Shown: positions 7,755 to 17,309 of the stretch, piece by piece
How positions within the stretch are numbered: position 1 is the stretch's first letter
Layout of the letters: every line of letters begins with the position of its first letter
NCBI GenBank assembly: GCA_913775315.1
Contig: CAJYIX010000020.1
Coordinates: forward strand, 62,001 to 126,000
Length of the DNA: 64,000 nt
From: an uncultured Sphingomonas sp.
Lineage (GTDB): Bacteria > Pseudomonadota > Alphaproteobacteria > Sphingomonadales > Sphingomonadaceae
Direction of reading: 5' to 3'
Position numbers and translations under genes: made by a program
The notes under the pieces: model-generated
What the model was told of the DNA's origin: nothing
The model's database searches: none
The model's input: only the letters and a program-made list of their open reading frames with translations

Positions 7755-9161
7755 ATGCAAGGGGCGGGCAACCGGGCCAATATCGGCTTCATCGGTGCCA
7801 TCGTCGCGGTGGCGACGATCGGCGGTTTCATGTTCGGATACGACAGCGGCGTCATCAACGGGACGCAGGAGGGGCTGGAGGCAGCCTTCGACCTCTCGGC
7901 GCTCGGCACCGGCTTCAACGTCGGCGCGATCCTGATCGGCTGCGCGGCAGGCGCGTTCTCGGCCGGACGGCTGGCGGACGTGGTCGGGCGCAAGAAGGTG
8001 ATGATGCTCTCCGCCGTGCTGTTCTTCATCAGCGCGCTGCTGGCGGGCGTTGCGGGCAGCTCGGCGATCTTCATCGTCGCGCGGCTGATCGGCGGCCTCG
8101 GCGTCGGCGCGGCGTCGGTGCTGTCGCCGGCCTATATCTCCGAAGTGACGCCCGCGGCGATCCGCGGCCGGCTCGCCTCGGTGCAGCAGATCATGATCAT
8201 CACCGGCCTCACCGGCGCGTTCGTCGCCAACTGGGCGCTCGCCAACGTTGCCGGCAGCTCGACCGCGCCCTTCTGGGGCGGGTACGAGGCGTGGCGCTGG
8301 ATGTTCTGGATGCAGGCGATCCCGGCCGCAGTCTATTTCTTCGCGCTGCTGACGATCCCCGAAAGCCCGCGCTTCCTCGTCACCAAGGGACGCCATGCCG
8401 AGGCGGAAGCGGTGCTGGTCAAGCTGCTGGGCGAGGACGAGGGCCGCCGCAAGGTCGCCGAGATCCGCGAGTCGCTTTCTGCGGATCACCGCCCGCGCTT
8501 CTCGGACCTGCGCGACAAGGTGTCGGGCCGCATCCGCCCGATCGTCTGGGTCGGCGTCGGCCTCGCCATCTTCCAGCAGCTCGTCGGCATCAACGTCGTC
8601 TTCTATTACGGCGCGGTGCTGTGGCAGTCGGTCGGCTTCTCCGAAAGCGACTCGCTGCTCATCAACATCGTCTCGGGCACCCTCTCGATTCTTGCGTGCA
8701 TGGTCACGGTCGCGGTGGTGGACAAGCTGGGGCGCAAGCCACTGCTGCTGATCGGGTCGGCGGGCATGACGGTGACGCTCGCCACCGTCGCCTTCGCCTT
8801 CCACCATTCGGTGACGAACGCGGACGGCTCGGTCAGCCTGCCGGGCAACTGGGGGATCATCGCGCTGGTCGCCGCCAACCTCTACGTCATCTTCTTCAAC
8901 GTCAGTTGGGGCCCGGTGATGTGGGTCATGCTGGGCGAGATGTTCCCGAACCAGATCCGCGGCTCGGCGCTGGCGTTCGCCGGCCTGGCGCAGTGGCTGG
9001 CGAACTTTGCGATCTCGGTCAGCTTTCCCTGGGCCGCGGCCAATATCGGCCTGGTCGTCACCTATGGCTTCTACGCGATCAGCGCGTTCGTCTCGTACAT
9101 CTTCGTCGCCCGCATGGTGAACGAAACGCGGGGCCGCGAGCTGGAGCAGATGGAAGGCTGA
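7755..9161 (+). CDS. MFS sugar porter (D-xylose:H+ symporter-like)
   Basis: A 468-residue major facilitator protein of the sugar porter family with about 12 membrane segments. Family signatures: GRLADVVGRKK after the second helix, the PESPRFL motif closing the first half, IFQQLVGINVVFYYG in the seventh helix, DKLGRKPLL, and NETRG near the C-terminus. These proteins import sugars with protons across the inner membrane. The preceding operator and the xylose genes next door make D-xylose the likely substrate, similar in role to XylE; glucose or arabinose cannot be excluded. A GGGAGACGGGA ribosome-binding site precedes the ATG. It is followed by two hairpins. Confidence 0.9.
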   Translation: MQGAGNRANIGFIGAIVAVATIGGFMFGYDSGVINGTQEGLEAAFDLSALGTGFNVGAILIGCAAGAFSAGRLADVVGRKKVMMLSAVLFFISALLAGVAGSSAIFIVARLIGGLGVGAASVLSPAYISEVTPAAIRGRLASVQQIMIITGLTGAFVANWALANVAGSSTAPFWGGYEAWRWMFWMQAIPAAVYFFALLTIPESPRFLVTKGRHAEAEAVLVKLLGEDEGRRKVAEIRESLSADHRPRFSDLRDKVSGRIRPIVWVGVGLAIFQQLVGINVVFYYGAVLWQSVGFSESDSLLINIVSGTLSILACMVTVAVVDKLGRKPLLLIGSAGMTVTLATVAFAFHHSVTNADGSVSLPGNWGIIALVAANLYVIFFNVSWGPVMWVMLGEMFPNQIRGSALAFAGLAQWLANFAISVSFPWAAANIGLVVTYGFYAISAFVSYIFVARMVNETRGRELEQMEG

Positions 9162-9169
9162 CACGAAAA

Positions 9170-9198
9170 GGCCCGCGCTCCGATCGGGGCGCGGGCCG
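9170..9198. terminator. GC-rich hairpin, first of a tandem pair
   Basis: Stem GGCCCGCGC / GCGCGGGCC, preceded by AAAA. On the minus strand the AAAA becomes a short U-tract, so this hairpin could end the xylXBC transcript. It lies between the convergent symporter and xylC. Confidence 0.7.
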
Positions 9199-9210
9199 TT
9201 CGGTTACAGA

Positions 9211-9239
9211 AACCCCGCCCCTTGCCGGGCGGGGTTTTT
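9211..9239 (+). terminator. Rho-independent terminator
   Basis: Stem AACCCCGCCC / GGGCGGGGTT with a TTGCC loop region, followed by TTTT. A classical intrinsic terminator for the symporter transcript, just before the xylC stop. Confidence 0.85.
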
Positions 9240-9244
9240 CGTTG

Positions 9245-10123
9245 TCAGAGGCGCGCCTCGGGCAGTGCGAATCCGGGCACATCGACGGTGAAGGTGAACA
9301 GGTCGCCAGCCAGCGGTTCCTTCTCGCGGCCCGCGGCATCGAGATGCTTGGCCGCGGTGGTGGCATAGACCGTCTTCAGGTCCGGGCCGCCGAACGCGAT
9401 CTTGGTGATCGCGCTTACCGGGAAGCGCACCGTCTCCAGACGCTCGCCCTTCGGTGAATAGCGGCGCACGGCGTGGCCGTTGTAGAGTGCGATCCAGACG
9501 CAGCCCTCCGCATCGCAGACGGGACCGTCGGGGAACCCCTCCCCCTCGCCCAGCCGCACGAAGACACGCGGGTCGCTGAGGGTGCCGTCCGCGCCCAGCC
9601 TCGCGGCATGGACGACCTGTCCAGCGGTATCGACATGATAGAGCGTTCGCCCATCGGGGCTGACCGCCGGCCCGTTCGAGATCGACACCTTGGGCGTCGT
9701 CGCCTGGCACGTCTTGCCGTCATAGCGATAGATGGTGCCCGTTGCTCCTGCTTCACCATCGTCCATGCTGCCGAACCACAACCGCCCCGCCGCATCGACG
9801 GTCCCGTCATTCAGGCGATTGCCTGGCAGGTCGGGCTCGGGCGAGAGGATGGGCGTGAAGCTGCCGGCCTTCGGATCGAAGCGCGCGAGGCCCGTTTTCA
9901 GCCCCGCAACGAAGCCGCCGCCCTCGATCGGCAGGACGAAGCCGACCTGATCGGGCGCGGCCCATTCCGCGCGCTCGCCCGTCGCGGGATCGAGGCGATA
10001 GATGCGGTGCCGCTTGATATCGACGAAATACAGCGCCTGCTTGCGCGCGACCCATACCGGCCCCTCCAGCAGCGGGCCACCCAGCGCCCAAAGGCTCTTC
10101 GGTTCGCTCGTCACCACGCCCAT
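9245..10123 (-). CDS. xylC: D-xylonolactonase (SMP-30/gluconolactonase family)
   Basis: A 292-residue SMP-30/regucalcin-type beta-propeller lactonase. Metal-ligand motifs of the family are present: the Glu in LLEGPVW near the start, the Asn in NRLNDGTVD and the Asp in VSPDGRTLYHVDT. Position directly after a XylB-type dehydrogenase supports hydrolysis of xylono-lactone to xylonate, the second Weimberg step. Thirteen bases separate it from xylB. GGAGAGACG precedes the ATG. The protein family also includes gluconolactonases and arabinolactonases, so sugar specificity rests on context. Confidence 0.88.
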   Translation of the reverse strand: MGVVTSEPKSLWALGGPLLEGPVWVARKQALYFVDIKRHRIYRLDPATGERAEWAAPDQVGFVLPIEGGGFVAGLKTGLARFDPKAGSFTPILSPEPDLPGNRLNDGTVDAAGRLWFGSMDDGEAGATGTIYRYDGKTCQATTPKVSISNGPAVSPDGRTLYHVDTAGQVVHAARLGADGTLSDPRVFVRLGEGEGFPDGPVCDAEGCVWIALYNGHAVRRYSPKGERLETVRFPVSAITKIAFGGPDLKTVYATTAAKHLDAAGREKEPLAGDLFTFTVDVPGFALPEARL

Positions 10124-10135
10124 TCGTCTCTCCAG

Positions 10136-10966
10136 TTATCGCCAGCCGGCATCCACGAAATAGCTGTGCCCGGTCACCAGCGCGGCATCGTCGGACGCCA
10201 GGAACATAACCATCGCGGCGATGTCGTGCGGCAGCAAGCGGCCCGGCAGGCACTGCGCCGCGACGATTTCCGCCTCGCCCTCTGGCGTGTACCATTTCAT
10301 CTGGCGAGGCGTGCGGACATTGCCCGGAATGACGCACGTCGCGCGGATGCCGTCCGGCCCGAGCTCGCGCGCCAGGCTGCGCGTCAGTCCCTCGATCGCC
10401 GCCTTGCACGTCTGGTAGAGCGTCAGTTCGGGCAGGCCGAGATGCCAGGAGATCGAACCCAGATTGACGATCGCCCCGCCGCCCTTGGCGCGCATCGCCG
10501 GCACCACCGCCTGCGCACAGAAGAACATGTGCTTGAGGTTCACCGCGAGGCGATTGTCCCAATAGGCCTCGTCGACTTCCTCGATCCCGTGGCGGTCATC
10601 GTTGGCGGCGTTGTTGACGAGAATGTCGAACGCGCCGTTCGCCTCGATCAGCCGGCCAATCGTCGCCTTGAGGTCGGCGACGCGGGTCAGGTCGACGGCC
10701 TCGAAGCGCACGCGCGCCGGATCGAGTCGCTCGACCACTGCGCGCGAATCCGCCTCGGCAATGTCGAAGAAGGTGACGTCGGCGCCCTGCCGCGCGAACC
10801 CCTCGACGATCCCCGCGCCGATCCCCGACCCGCCGCCGGTGACGAGCACGCGCTTGCCGGCAAGGCTGGGATAGATGGCGCGCGTGGCGGCGTCGGGCTG
10901 CACGTCGAACGTCGGGTCGGCCTCGGCCACGTTGGTGTCTTTCGGTTCGAGGGGATCGTCGCTCAC
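10136..10966 (-). CDS. xylB: D-xylose 1-dehydrogenase (SDR family, XylB type)
   Basis: A short-chain dehydrogenase of 276 residues: TGGGSGIGAG cofactor loop (about 44-53), NNAAND, catalytic Ser in GSISWH, and a Y-x3-K (YQTCK). The sequence closely follows the Caulobacter xylose dehydrogenase as I remember it (DDRH after NNA, GSISWHLGL, RQMKWYTPEGEAEIVAAQCL, VDAGWR end). It oxidises D-xylose to xylonolactone with NAD+, the first Weimberg step. The GTG start at 10964-10966 overlaps the xylX stop (GTGA), and the N-terminus is about 28 residues longer than in Caulobacter, so a downstream start is possible. Confidence 0.92.
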   Translation of the reverse strand: MSDDPLEPKDTNVAEADPTFDVQPDAATRAIYPSLAGKRVLVTGGGSGIGAGIVEGFARQGADVTFFDIAEADSRAVVERLDPARVRFEAVDLTRVADLKATIGRLIEANGAFDILVNNAANDDRHGIEEVDEAYWDNRLAVNLKHMFFCAQAVVPAMRAKGGGAIVNLGSISWHLGLPELTLYQTCKAAIEGLTRSLARELGPDGIRATCVIPGNVRTPRQMKWYTPEGEAEIVAAQCLPGRLLPHDIAAMVMFLASDDAALVTGHSYFVDAGWR

Positions 10967-12108
10967 GCGAGCACCGGCGCGCGCCGGGCGGCGAGGTCGC
11001 GCATCAGCGCACGCACGCCATAGGTCCAGGGGGCCGCTTCCTTCGACGTGACGACGGTGTTGGCGAGCGTGCCGAGCGCATCGCTGCGGATCGTCACGAC
11101 GTCGCCGACCTTGTGGGTGAAGCCGCGGCCGGGCTCGTCGCGGTCCTGCACCGGCGCGAACAGCGTGCCGAGGAACAGCGCGAAGCCGTCAGGATACTGA
11201 TGCTCGGACAGCGTCTGGCGCACCAGTTCCTCGGGATCGCGGCTGATCTGACGCATCGAGCTGTGCCCATCAAGGCGATAGCCGTCGGTGCCCTCGATCA
11301 CGAGGTCAAGCTCGGCGGCGCGCACGTCGTCCATGCCGAAGCCGTGACCGAACAGCCGCACGAATGGCCCGAGCGAGCAGGAGGCGTTGTTGTCCTTGGC
11401 CTTGCCGAGCAGCAGCGCGCTGCGCCCCTCGAAATCGCGCAGATTCACGTCGTTGCCAAGCGTCGCGCCGACCGGGCGGCCGCGCGAGTCGACGATGACG
11501 ACGACTTCCGGCTCGGGGTTGTTCCAGCTCGAATCCGAGCGGATGCCGATGTCGCCGCCCCAGCCGATCGTCGACAGGATCGGCGCCTTGGTGAACACCT
11601 CCGCATCCGGGCCGATCGCGACCTCCAGATATTGCGACCAGAGACCGGCATCGATGAGTGCGGCCTTCAGCCGGGCGGCTTCCTCGCTGCCCGGCACGAC
11701 CGATCGGATGCCGCCGCCGACCTTTGCCTCCAGTTCGCCGCGGATCGCCGCCGCCGCGCTCGAATCGCCGCGCGCGCGCTCCTCGATCACGCGCTCGATC
11801 GCCGATACGGCGAAGGTGACGCCCGCGGCCTTGACGCATTGCAGATCGAGCGGCGAGCGCAACTCGAAATCGGCCCCGGACCCTTCGGCGCCGAGGGCCT
11901 CCACGTCGCAGACCGCCTCGCCCGCGGCGCTTGCCGGATCGTCGAGGTCGAACAGGTCCGCGGTCGTCGCGGCATTCTCGAATGCCGAATGGACCACCCC
12001 GCCGCGGACGATCACGGGCACCACCTCGCCGCGCACCGACACGCGTCCCGCCAGCACCGCGGCATCGAGATCGGCGGGCAATGCCGACCGGCTCCACTCA
12101 AGCGTCAT
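10963..12108 (-). CDS. xylX: 2-keto-3-deoxy-D-xylonate dehydratase (FAH family, XylX)
   Basis: A 381-residue fumarylacetoacetate-hydrolase-family protein, the length of Caulobacter XylX. Family features are VKAAGVTFAVSAIERV, the acidic metal-binding NPEPEVVVIVDSRG segment, GNDVNLRDFEGRSALLLGKA and K(D)NNASCSLGPF. It dehydrates 2-keto-3-deoxy-xylonate to alpha-ketoglutarate semialdehyde. The gene heads the xylX-xylB-xylC unit, with overlap into xylB, and an operator lies 53 bp upstream. The same family serves 2-keto-3-deoxy-L-arabinonate, which is the same compound class in the L-arabinose route. Confidence 0.9.
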   Translation of the reverse strand: MTLEWSRSALPADLDAAVLAGRVSVRGEVVPVIVRGGVVHSAFENAATTADLFDLDDPASAAGEAVCDVEALGAEGSGADFELRSPLDLQCVKAAGVTFAVSAIERVIEERARGDSSAAAAIRGELEAKVGGGIRSVVPGSEEAARLKAALIDAGLWSQYLEVAIGPDAEVFTKAPILSTIGWGGDIGIRSDSSWNNPEPEVVVIVDSRGRPVGATLGNDVNLRDFEGRSALLLGKAKDNNASCSLGPFVRLFGHGFGMDDVRAAELDLVIEGTDGYRLDGHSSMRQISRDPEELVRQTLSEHQYPDGFALFLGTLFAPVQDRDEPGRGFTHKVGDVVTIRSDALGTLANTVVTSKEAAPWTYGVRALMRDLAARRAPVLA

Positions 12109-12160
12109 CGCCTCTGCCCCCTCCTCGTCGCGGCCCGCTTGGGTGCCGCCAATCCATTGC

Positions 12161-12174
12161 TGGTAGCGGTATCA
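12161..12174. promoter_or_regulatory. Predicted LacI-family operator (xylXBC)
   Basis: TGGTAGCGGTATCA fits the TG-N-TA-N-CG-N-TA-N-CA pattern completely. It lies 53 bp upstream of xylX in the 114-base gap after the KGSADH gene, showing that xylXBC has its own promoter. Confidence 0.8.
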
Positions 12175-12222
12175 GGTGCGTGGCACGGTTGCAATCGACC
12201 ACGCACCCGATTCCGATCGATC

Positions 12223-13797
12223 CTAAAGCGTCCAGGCCCCGTCGACCCGCGACAGGACACCGCCCTGCCCGCCTTCGCGAAGTGCATCCGGCAACAGCGC
12301 CTCGGGCAGATCCTGATAGGCGACGGGGCGGACGAACCGCTCGAGCGCCATCGATCCGACCGAGGTCGTGCGCCCGTCCGACGTCGCCGGATAGGGGCCG
12401 CCATGCACCATCGCGTGCGCGACCTCGACCCCGGTCGGCCAGCCATTGGCGAGGATGCGCCCGACCGTCCGCTCGAGCACCCGGATCAGGCCCTTCGCGT
12501 CCTCGTAATCGCCCTCGTCGACCTGGATCGTCGCGGTGAGCTGGCCCTCCAGCTCGGCCAGCACCGACTTGAGTTCGTCGAGATCGGCACAGCGGACGAG
12601 GACCGACGACACGCCGAACACTTCGTGCAGATGGACCGGATCGGCGAGGAAGTCCTTGCCCGCCACGGTGAACAGCGCAGCGCGGCCCTGCGTCGGGCCG
12701 GCGGGCTCGGCACCCTCGGCCACCTTCTCGACATAGGGGCTGGCGGCGAGCTTTTCCTTGCCCGCCTCGAACGCCTTGTGGATGCCGTCGGTCAGCATCA
12801 CCTGCGCCGCCTGCCCCGACAGCGCCTCGGCCGCCGCCTGGGAGAAGGCGTCGAGCTCGGGGCCGGCGATCCCGAGCACGAGGCCCGGGTTGGTGCAGAA
12901 CTGCCCGGCGCCCATCGCCATCGAGCCGACATAGGCCTTGGCCAGCGCCTCGCCCCGCGCCTTCAGCGCGTGCGGCATCAGGATGACCGGGTTGATCGCC
13001 GACATTTCCGCATAGACGGGGATCGGTCGCGGGCGCGCGGCGGCGATCTTCATCAGCGCCTCGCCGCCCGCACGGCTGCCCGTGAAGCCCACCGCCTGGA
13101 TGCGCGGGTCGGAGACGAGCTTGCCCGCGACATCGTTCGAGGTGATGTTAACGAGGCTGAACACGCCCTTCGGCATCCCCGTCTTTTCCACCGCGCGGCC
13201 GATCGCCGTCGCGATCAGCTCTGACGTGCCCGGATGGGCCGGATGGCCCTTCACCACGACCGGACAGCCGGCGGCAAGCGCCGAGGCGGTGTCGCCGCCC
13301 GCGGTCGAGAAGGCGAGCGGGAAGTTCGATGCGCCGAATACCGCGACCGGGCCGACCGCGACGGTGCGCAGGCGCAGGTCGGGCTTGGGCGGCGTGCGCT
13401 GCGGATCGGCATGATCGATGCGAAGCTTCTGCCATGCGCCGTCGCGCACTTCCCTAGCGAACAGGCGAAGCTGGCCGGCGGTGCGGCCGCGCTCGCCGGT
13501 GATGCGGGCGGCCGGAAGTCCGCTCTCGCGGCAGGCACGCTCGATGAGTTCGTCGCCCAGACCCTCGATCTCGTCGGCGATCGCCTCCAGGAACGCAGCG
13601 CGCTCGGCCAGCGGCTTGGTCGAATAGGGGAGGAAGGCGGCCTCCGCGGCGGCACAGGCGTCATCGACGTCAGCCTCGCTCGCGCCGGCGAAGTCGACCT
13701 CGTCGATCTCGGCACCCTTGGCGGGATCATAGGCGCGGAAGCGCTGCCCGGACGAGCGGCGCTCGCCCGCGATGAACAGGTCGCCGGTAAGGGTCAT
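12223..13797 (-). CDS. Alpha-ketoglutarate semialdehyde dehydrogenase
   Basis: A 524-residue aldehyde dehydrogenase. The NAD(P) region (FGASNFPLAFSTAGGDTASA), the general-base Glu in VYAEMSAINPV and the catalytic Cys in GAGQFCTNPG are intact. This is the 2,5-dioxovalerate dehydrogenase class (about 525 residues), distinct from the shorter (about 480 residue) XylA of Caulobacter. It oxidises alpha-ketoglutarate semialdehyde to alpha-ketoglutarate, the last Weimberg step, which feeds the TCA cycle. It follows the alpha-glucuronidase gene by 27 bases and probably shares its transcript, with the operator at 16025. Confidence 0.9.
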   Translation of the reverse strand: MTLTGDLFIAGERRSSGQRFRAYDPAKGAEIDEVDFAGASEADVDDACAAAEAAFLPYSTKPLAERAAFLEAIADEIEGLGDELIERACRESGLPAARITGERGRTAGQLRLFAREVRDGAWQKLRIDHADPQRTPPKPDLRLRTVAVGPVAVFGASNFPLAFSTAGGDTASALAAGCPVVVKGHPAHPGTSELIATAIGRAVEKTGMPKGVFSLVNITSNDVAGKLVSDPRIQAVGFTGSRAGGEALMKIAAARPRPIPVYAEMSAINPVILMPHALKARGEALAKAYVGSMAMGAGQFCTNPGLVLGIAGPELDAFSQAAAEALSGQAAQVMLTDGIHKAFEAGKEKLAASPYVEKVAEGAEPAGPTQGRAALFTVAGKDFLADPVHLHEVFGVSSVLVRCADLDELKSVLAELEGQLTATIQVDEGDYEDAKGLIRVLERTVGRILANGWPTGVEVAHAMVHGGPYPATSDGRTTSVGSMALERFVRPVAYQDLPEALLPDALREGGQGGVLSRVDGAWTL

Positions 13798-13824
13798 GGA
13801 ATCACGTCTCCTGAAAAGGGTCGG

Positions 13825-15969
13825 TCAGTGGTGGCCGGGGGCATAGGGATGCCGGACGGCCTCGTAATATTGCAGGTCATGTGCTGGCGGACGAACGCCG
13901 GGGGGCAGCTTCCGTCCCGACACCGACCCAAAATACGCCAGGCTGGCATCGCGCCACCATATGGCCTCTTCTTTTTGTATGACAAGAAAAGACGCGATCT
14001 GCGCAGCGCGCTCGGCGTCGATCATCGGCGCGAGCGCCGCCCATTGCCGCTGCATCCCGTCGACCGCAGCGACCCCGCGGTCGTAGCGCGCGACGAGTTC
14101 GGCCCACAGCGTCCGACCCGAGGGCTGACGCTCGTCCCAGCCGACATGGTGGAACCATAGCAGGAAATCGTCGCCCACCGTCCGCTTGTCGGCAAACCGC
14201 CTAGCGACCGGGGCTGCGTACTGGGCGACGGCGTTCGAGCCGGTCCGTGTGCGGTCGAAGCCGATGCCGTGCTTGTCGGCGCGGTGGTAGTAGGTCGGAT
14301 TCCATTCGGGGCGGGCAAGGTCGCCAACCCAAGGCCCCGGCCCATAATGATGCCCCGTCGCCATCAGGTGGGCGAGCCCCATCGGCGTCATGTAATCGAC
14401 CACCGCCTGCCGCGAGCCCAGCATCATTGCCGTCACCGGGCGAACGAAGGCGGGGTCGGGCGTGAACGTCTGGCGCGCCCATTCGCCCGCGATCGCTTCC
14501 GGGTTTAGGTCGGGGTTCCACGCCAGCCGGCCGAACGCGTACCAGTTCGCCTGATCGAAGATCGACCCCGACCAGTTGCGGTCGCTGCCGATATTGGCGA
14601 CCCCCGCCATGCCGGACAGGCGATGCCCGTCGAGGCTGCCATCGATTACCTTCGCCACGGTCGATCCCCTGCCCCTGGCATGGGTATCGGCCGCCAGCAC
14701 CTCGGACCACATCGGCGCGAGATAGGCGAGGTGCGTGGCGAAGCCGAGATACTCCTTGGTGATCTGCACCTCGAGCATCAGCGGCGTCTTCGGCATCGCG
14801 CCGAACAGCGGGTGGAAGGGCTCGCGCGGCTGGAAGTCGATTGGGCCGTTCTTGACCTGGACGATGACGTTGTCGGCGAACCTGCCGTCGAGCGGCCGGA
14901 ACTCGTCATAAGCCTGTTTGGCGCGGTCGTCGGGATCGACCTCCGAATAGACGAAGGCGCGCCACATCACGATGCCGCCGTGCGGCTTCACGGCGGCGGC
15001 GAGCATGTTGGCGCCCTCGGCATGGGTGCGCTTGTAATCCTGCGGTCCCGGCTGCCCTTCCGAATTCGCCTTGACCAAGAAGCCGCCAAAATCGGGGATC
15101 GCGCGGTAGATCTCGTCGGCCTTGGCCCGCCACCACGCCGCCACCGCGGGATCGAGCGGGTCGGCGGTCGCGGTCTGCTTGAGCTCGACCGGCGCCGACC
15201 AGCGCGCCGACAGGTACACGCGGATGCCATAGGGACGCAGCACGTCGGCGACCTTCGCCGCCTTGGCGATCCAGTCGGCGGTCAGGCTGTCGGGCTTGGC
15301 ATTGACGTTGTTGAGAACCGCGCCGTTGATGCCGAGCGAGGCGTTGGCGCGCGCGTAATCGACGTAACGCGGATCGGTCGCGGTCGGCAGCTTCCACCAG
15401 TCCCAGATCGACTGGCCCGAATAGCCGCGCTCGACCGTTCGATCGAGATTGTCCCAATGGTCGAGCAGCCGCAGCTTCACCCGCGGCCGCTCGGCGATGT
15501 CGAGGCGCACGGGCAGCGCCCCCTGCTGCGCCAGGCGAAGGAAATGGAACGCGCCATACAGCGCGCCGGCCGGGCGGTTGCCGGCGATCACGACCAGCCG
15601 GCGACCGCCCGCCGTCAACTCGCGGATGATAAAGCCTTCGTCCCCCGCTCGGGTCAGCGGCAGGCCGAGCGCGGCGATCCGCGGCGATGCGGACGTGCCG
15701 ATCAGGATGGCGCCGCCCTGCCCCGCCGGCCGGCCCGTCATCGCGGGCAAGGCCCGGCGAAGCTCGGCGACCGCCGCCGCGATCGTCGGATCGGCGGCCT
15801 CGTCGGTTTCGACCGAACCGGCACGCGCCGCCAGATCGGTCGCCGGTCCCGCGGCGAGCGGGCGATAGCGCAGCCACAGCTCGTACCCGTCCTCGGCCAG
15901 CGCGGGCTGTGCGAAGGCGAGCAGTATCGCGACCGCCGCAGCCCATCGCGCCATCAGCTTCAGTCGCAT
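13825..15969 (-). CDS. aguA: Alpha-glucuronidase, GH67, secreted
   Basis: A 714-residue glycoside hydrolase family 67 enzyme. A signal peptide (residues 1-25, cleavage after PALA) is followed by the typical [13 protein letters not shown] start. The N-terminal domain ([17 protein letters not shown]) leads into the catalytic barrel ([47 protein letters not shown]). The C-terminal part has [20 protein letters not shown]67 enzymes remove (4-O-methyl-)glucuronic acid from the non-reducing end xylose of xylo-oligosaccharides. Divergent from manD, which handles the next uronate steps; the shared 101-base gap holds one operator. Confidence 0.95.
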   Translation of the reverse strand: MRLKLMARWAAAVAILLAFAQPALAEDGYELWLRYRPLAAGPATDLAARAGSVETDEAADPTIAAAVAELRRALPAMTGRPAGQGGAILIGTSASPRIAALGLPLTRAGDEGFIIRELTAGGRRLVVIAGNRPAGALYGAFHFLRLAQQGALPVRLDIAERPRVKLRLLDHWDNLDRTVERGYSGQSIWDWWKLPTATDPRYVDYARANASLGINGAVLNNVNAKPDSLTADWIAKAAKVADVLRPYGIRVYLSARWSAPVELKQTATADPLDPAVAAWWRAKADEIYRAIPDFGGFLVKANSEGQPGPQDYKRTHAEGANMLAAAVKPHGGIVMWRAFVYSEVDPDDRAKQAYDEFRPLDGRFADNVIVQVKNGPIDFQPREPFHPLFGAMPKTPLMLEVQITKEYLGFATHLAYLAPMWSEVLAADTHARGRGSTVAKVIDGSLDGHRLSGMAGVANIGSDRNWSGSIFDQANWYAFGRLAWNPDLNPEAIAGEWARQTFTPDPAFVRPVTAMMLGSRQAVVDYMTPMGLAHLMATGHHYGPGPWVGDLARPEWNPTYYHRADKHGIGFDRTRTGSNAVAQYAAPVARRFADKRTVGDDFLLWFHHVGWDERQPSGRTLWAELVARYDRGVAAVDGMQRQWAALAPMIDAERAAQIASFLVIQKEEAIWWRDASLAYFGSVSGRKLPPGVRPPAHDLQYYEAVRHPYAPGHH

Positions 15970-16024
15970 CGCCTCTCCACGTCCGGGGCTTTACCCCTTG
16001 TCCAACGCTGGCACTACCGGATAT

Positions 16025-16038
16025 TGATACCGCTATCA
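16025..16038. promoter_or_regulatory. Predicted LacI-family operator (aguA / manD divergent)
   Basis: TGATACCGCTATCA, identical to the site at 6456 except one central base. It lies 56 bp from the aguA start and 33 bp from manD, so one protein-DNA complex could control both directions. Confidence 0.8.
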
Positions 16039-16070
16039 ACCTTCGCGCTCAGCCGAAGACTGGAGAGATG

Positions 16071-17282
16071 ATGCCAAAGATCGTGGCAGCCCGCGTGATC
16101 GTCACCTGTCCGGGGCGCAACTTCGTAACGCTCAAGGTCGAGTGCGATGACGGCACGGCCGGGGTCGGCGATGCGACGCTCAACGGCCGCGAGCTGGCGG
16201 TTGCCGCCTATCTGACCGAGCATGTCGTCCCCTGCCTGATCGGCCGCGACGCGCACCGGATCGAGGATATCTGGCAGTATCTCTACAAGGGTGCCTATTG
16301 GCGGCGCGGCCCCGTGACGATGACCGCGATCGCCGCCGTCGACATGGCGCTCTGGGACATCAAGGGGAAGCTCGCCGGCCTGCCGGTCTACCAGCTGCTC
16401 GGCGGGGCGTGCCGGGAGGGGGCGATGGTCTATGGCCATGCCAATGGCACGACGATCGAGGAAACGATCGAGGCGGCGCGCGAGTATCAGCGACAGGGTT
16501 ACAGGGCGATCCGCCTCCAGTGCGGCGTCCCCGGCATGGCGTCGACCTATGGCGTGTCGAAGGACAAGGATTTCTACGAACCCGCCGACAGCGACCTACC
16601 GACGGAGACCGTCTGGTCGACCGCGAAATATCTGCGCGTCGTGCCCGAGCTGTTCGCCGCCGCGCGCGAGGTGCTGGGCTGGGACGTCCACCTGCTCCAC
16701 GACATCCACCACCGCCTGACGCCGATCGAGGCGGGGCGGCTGGGCCGCGATCTGGAGCCGTACCGCCCCTTCTGGCTCGAGGATGCGACGCCGGCCGAGA
16801 ACCAGGCGGCGTTCCGCCTGATCCGCCAGCACACCACCGCGCCGCTGGCGGTGGGCGAGGTGTTCAACTCGATCTGGGATGCCAAGACGCTGATCGAGGA
16901 GCAGCTCATCGACTATATCCGGGCGACCGTCGTCCATGCCGGCGGGATCACGCACCTTCGCCGGATCGCCGCGCTCGCCGATCTCTATCAGGTGCGGACC
17001 GGCTGCCACGGCGCGACCGACCTGTCGCCGGTCAGTATGGCCGCGGCGCTGCACTTCGACCTCAGTGTGCCCAATTTCGGCATTCAGGAATATATGCGCC
17101 ACACTGCGGAAACCGACGCGGTCTTCCCGCACGCCTACACCTTCGCGAGCGGGATGATGCATCCGGGCGACGCGCCGGGCCTCGGCGTCGACATCGACGA
17201 GGCGCTGGCCGCGGGGCACGAATACAAGCGCGCCTTCCTGCCGGTGAACCGACTGGAGGACGGGACGCTTTGGAGCTGGTGA
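16071..17282 (+). CDS. manD: D-mannonate dehydratase ManD (enolase superfamily)
   Basis: A 403-residue mandelate racemase/muconate lactonizing-type enzyme that follows the Novosphingobium ManD closely as I recall it: start [91 protein letters not shown] and the terminal [10 protein letters not shown]. Asp of LLHD, Glu of WLED and Glu of VGEV are the expected Mg2+ ligands. It converts D-mannonate to 2-keto-3-deoxygluconate. GGAGAG lies immediately before the ATG pair 16068/16071; the second ATG gives the family start. The uronate isomerase and fructuronate reductase needed before it are not in the window. Confidence 0.94.
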   Translation: MPKIVAARVIVTCPGRNFVTLKVECDDGTAGVGDATLNGRELAVAAYLTEHVVPCLIGRDAHRIEDIWQYLYKGAYWRRGPVTMTAIAAVDMALWDIKGKLAGLPVYQLLGGACREGAMVYGHANGTTIEETIEAAREYQRQGYRAIRLQCGVPGMASTYGVSKDKDFYEPADSDLPTETVWSTAKYLRVVPELFAAAREVLGWDVHLLHDIHHRLTPIEAGRLGRDLEPYRPFWLEDATPAENQAAFRLIRQHTTAPLAVGEVFNSIWDAKTLIEEQLIDYIRATVVHAGGITHLRRIAALADLYQVRTGCHGATDLSPVSMAAALHFDLSVPNFGIQEYMRHTAETDAVFPHAYTFASGMMHPGDAPGLGVDIDEALAAGHEYKRAFLPVNRLEDGTLWSW

Positions 17283-17288
17283 ACCGCC

Positions 17289-17305
17289 CCGGCCCTCTGG
17301 GCTGG
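17289..17305. terminator. GC-rich hairpin between convergent manD and GH3 genes
   Basis: Stem CCGGCCC / GGGCTGG with one G-U pair and a TCT loop. There is no T-tract, so intrinsic termination is uncertain. It fills most of the 27-base gap. Confidence 0.4.
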
Positions 17306-17309
17306 CGCT

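Noticed and set aside
9211..9239. CRISPR or tandem repeat because of two similar GC hairpins at 9170-9239
   Set aside because: Only two unrelated stems, one followed by T's; they are transcription terminators between convergent genes.
13825..15969. Long plus-strand frame (14623-16071) opposite aguA
   Set aside because: No domain-like sequence; the GH67 gene on the minus strand has full motifs and a signal peptide.
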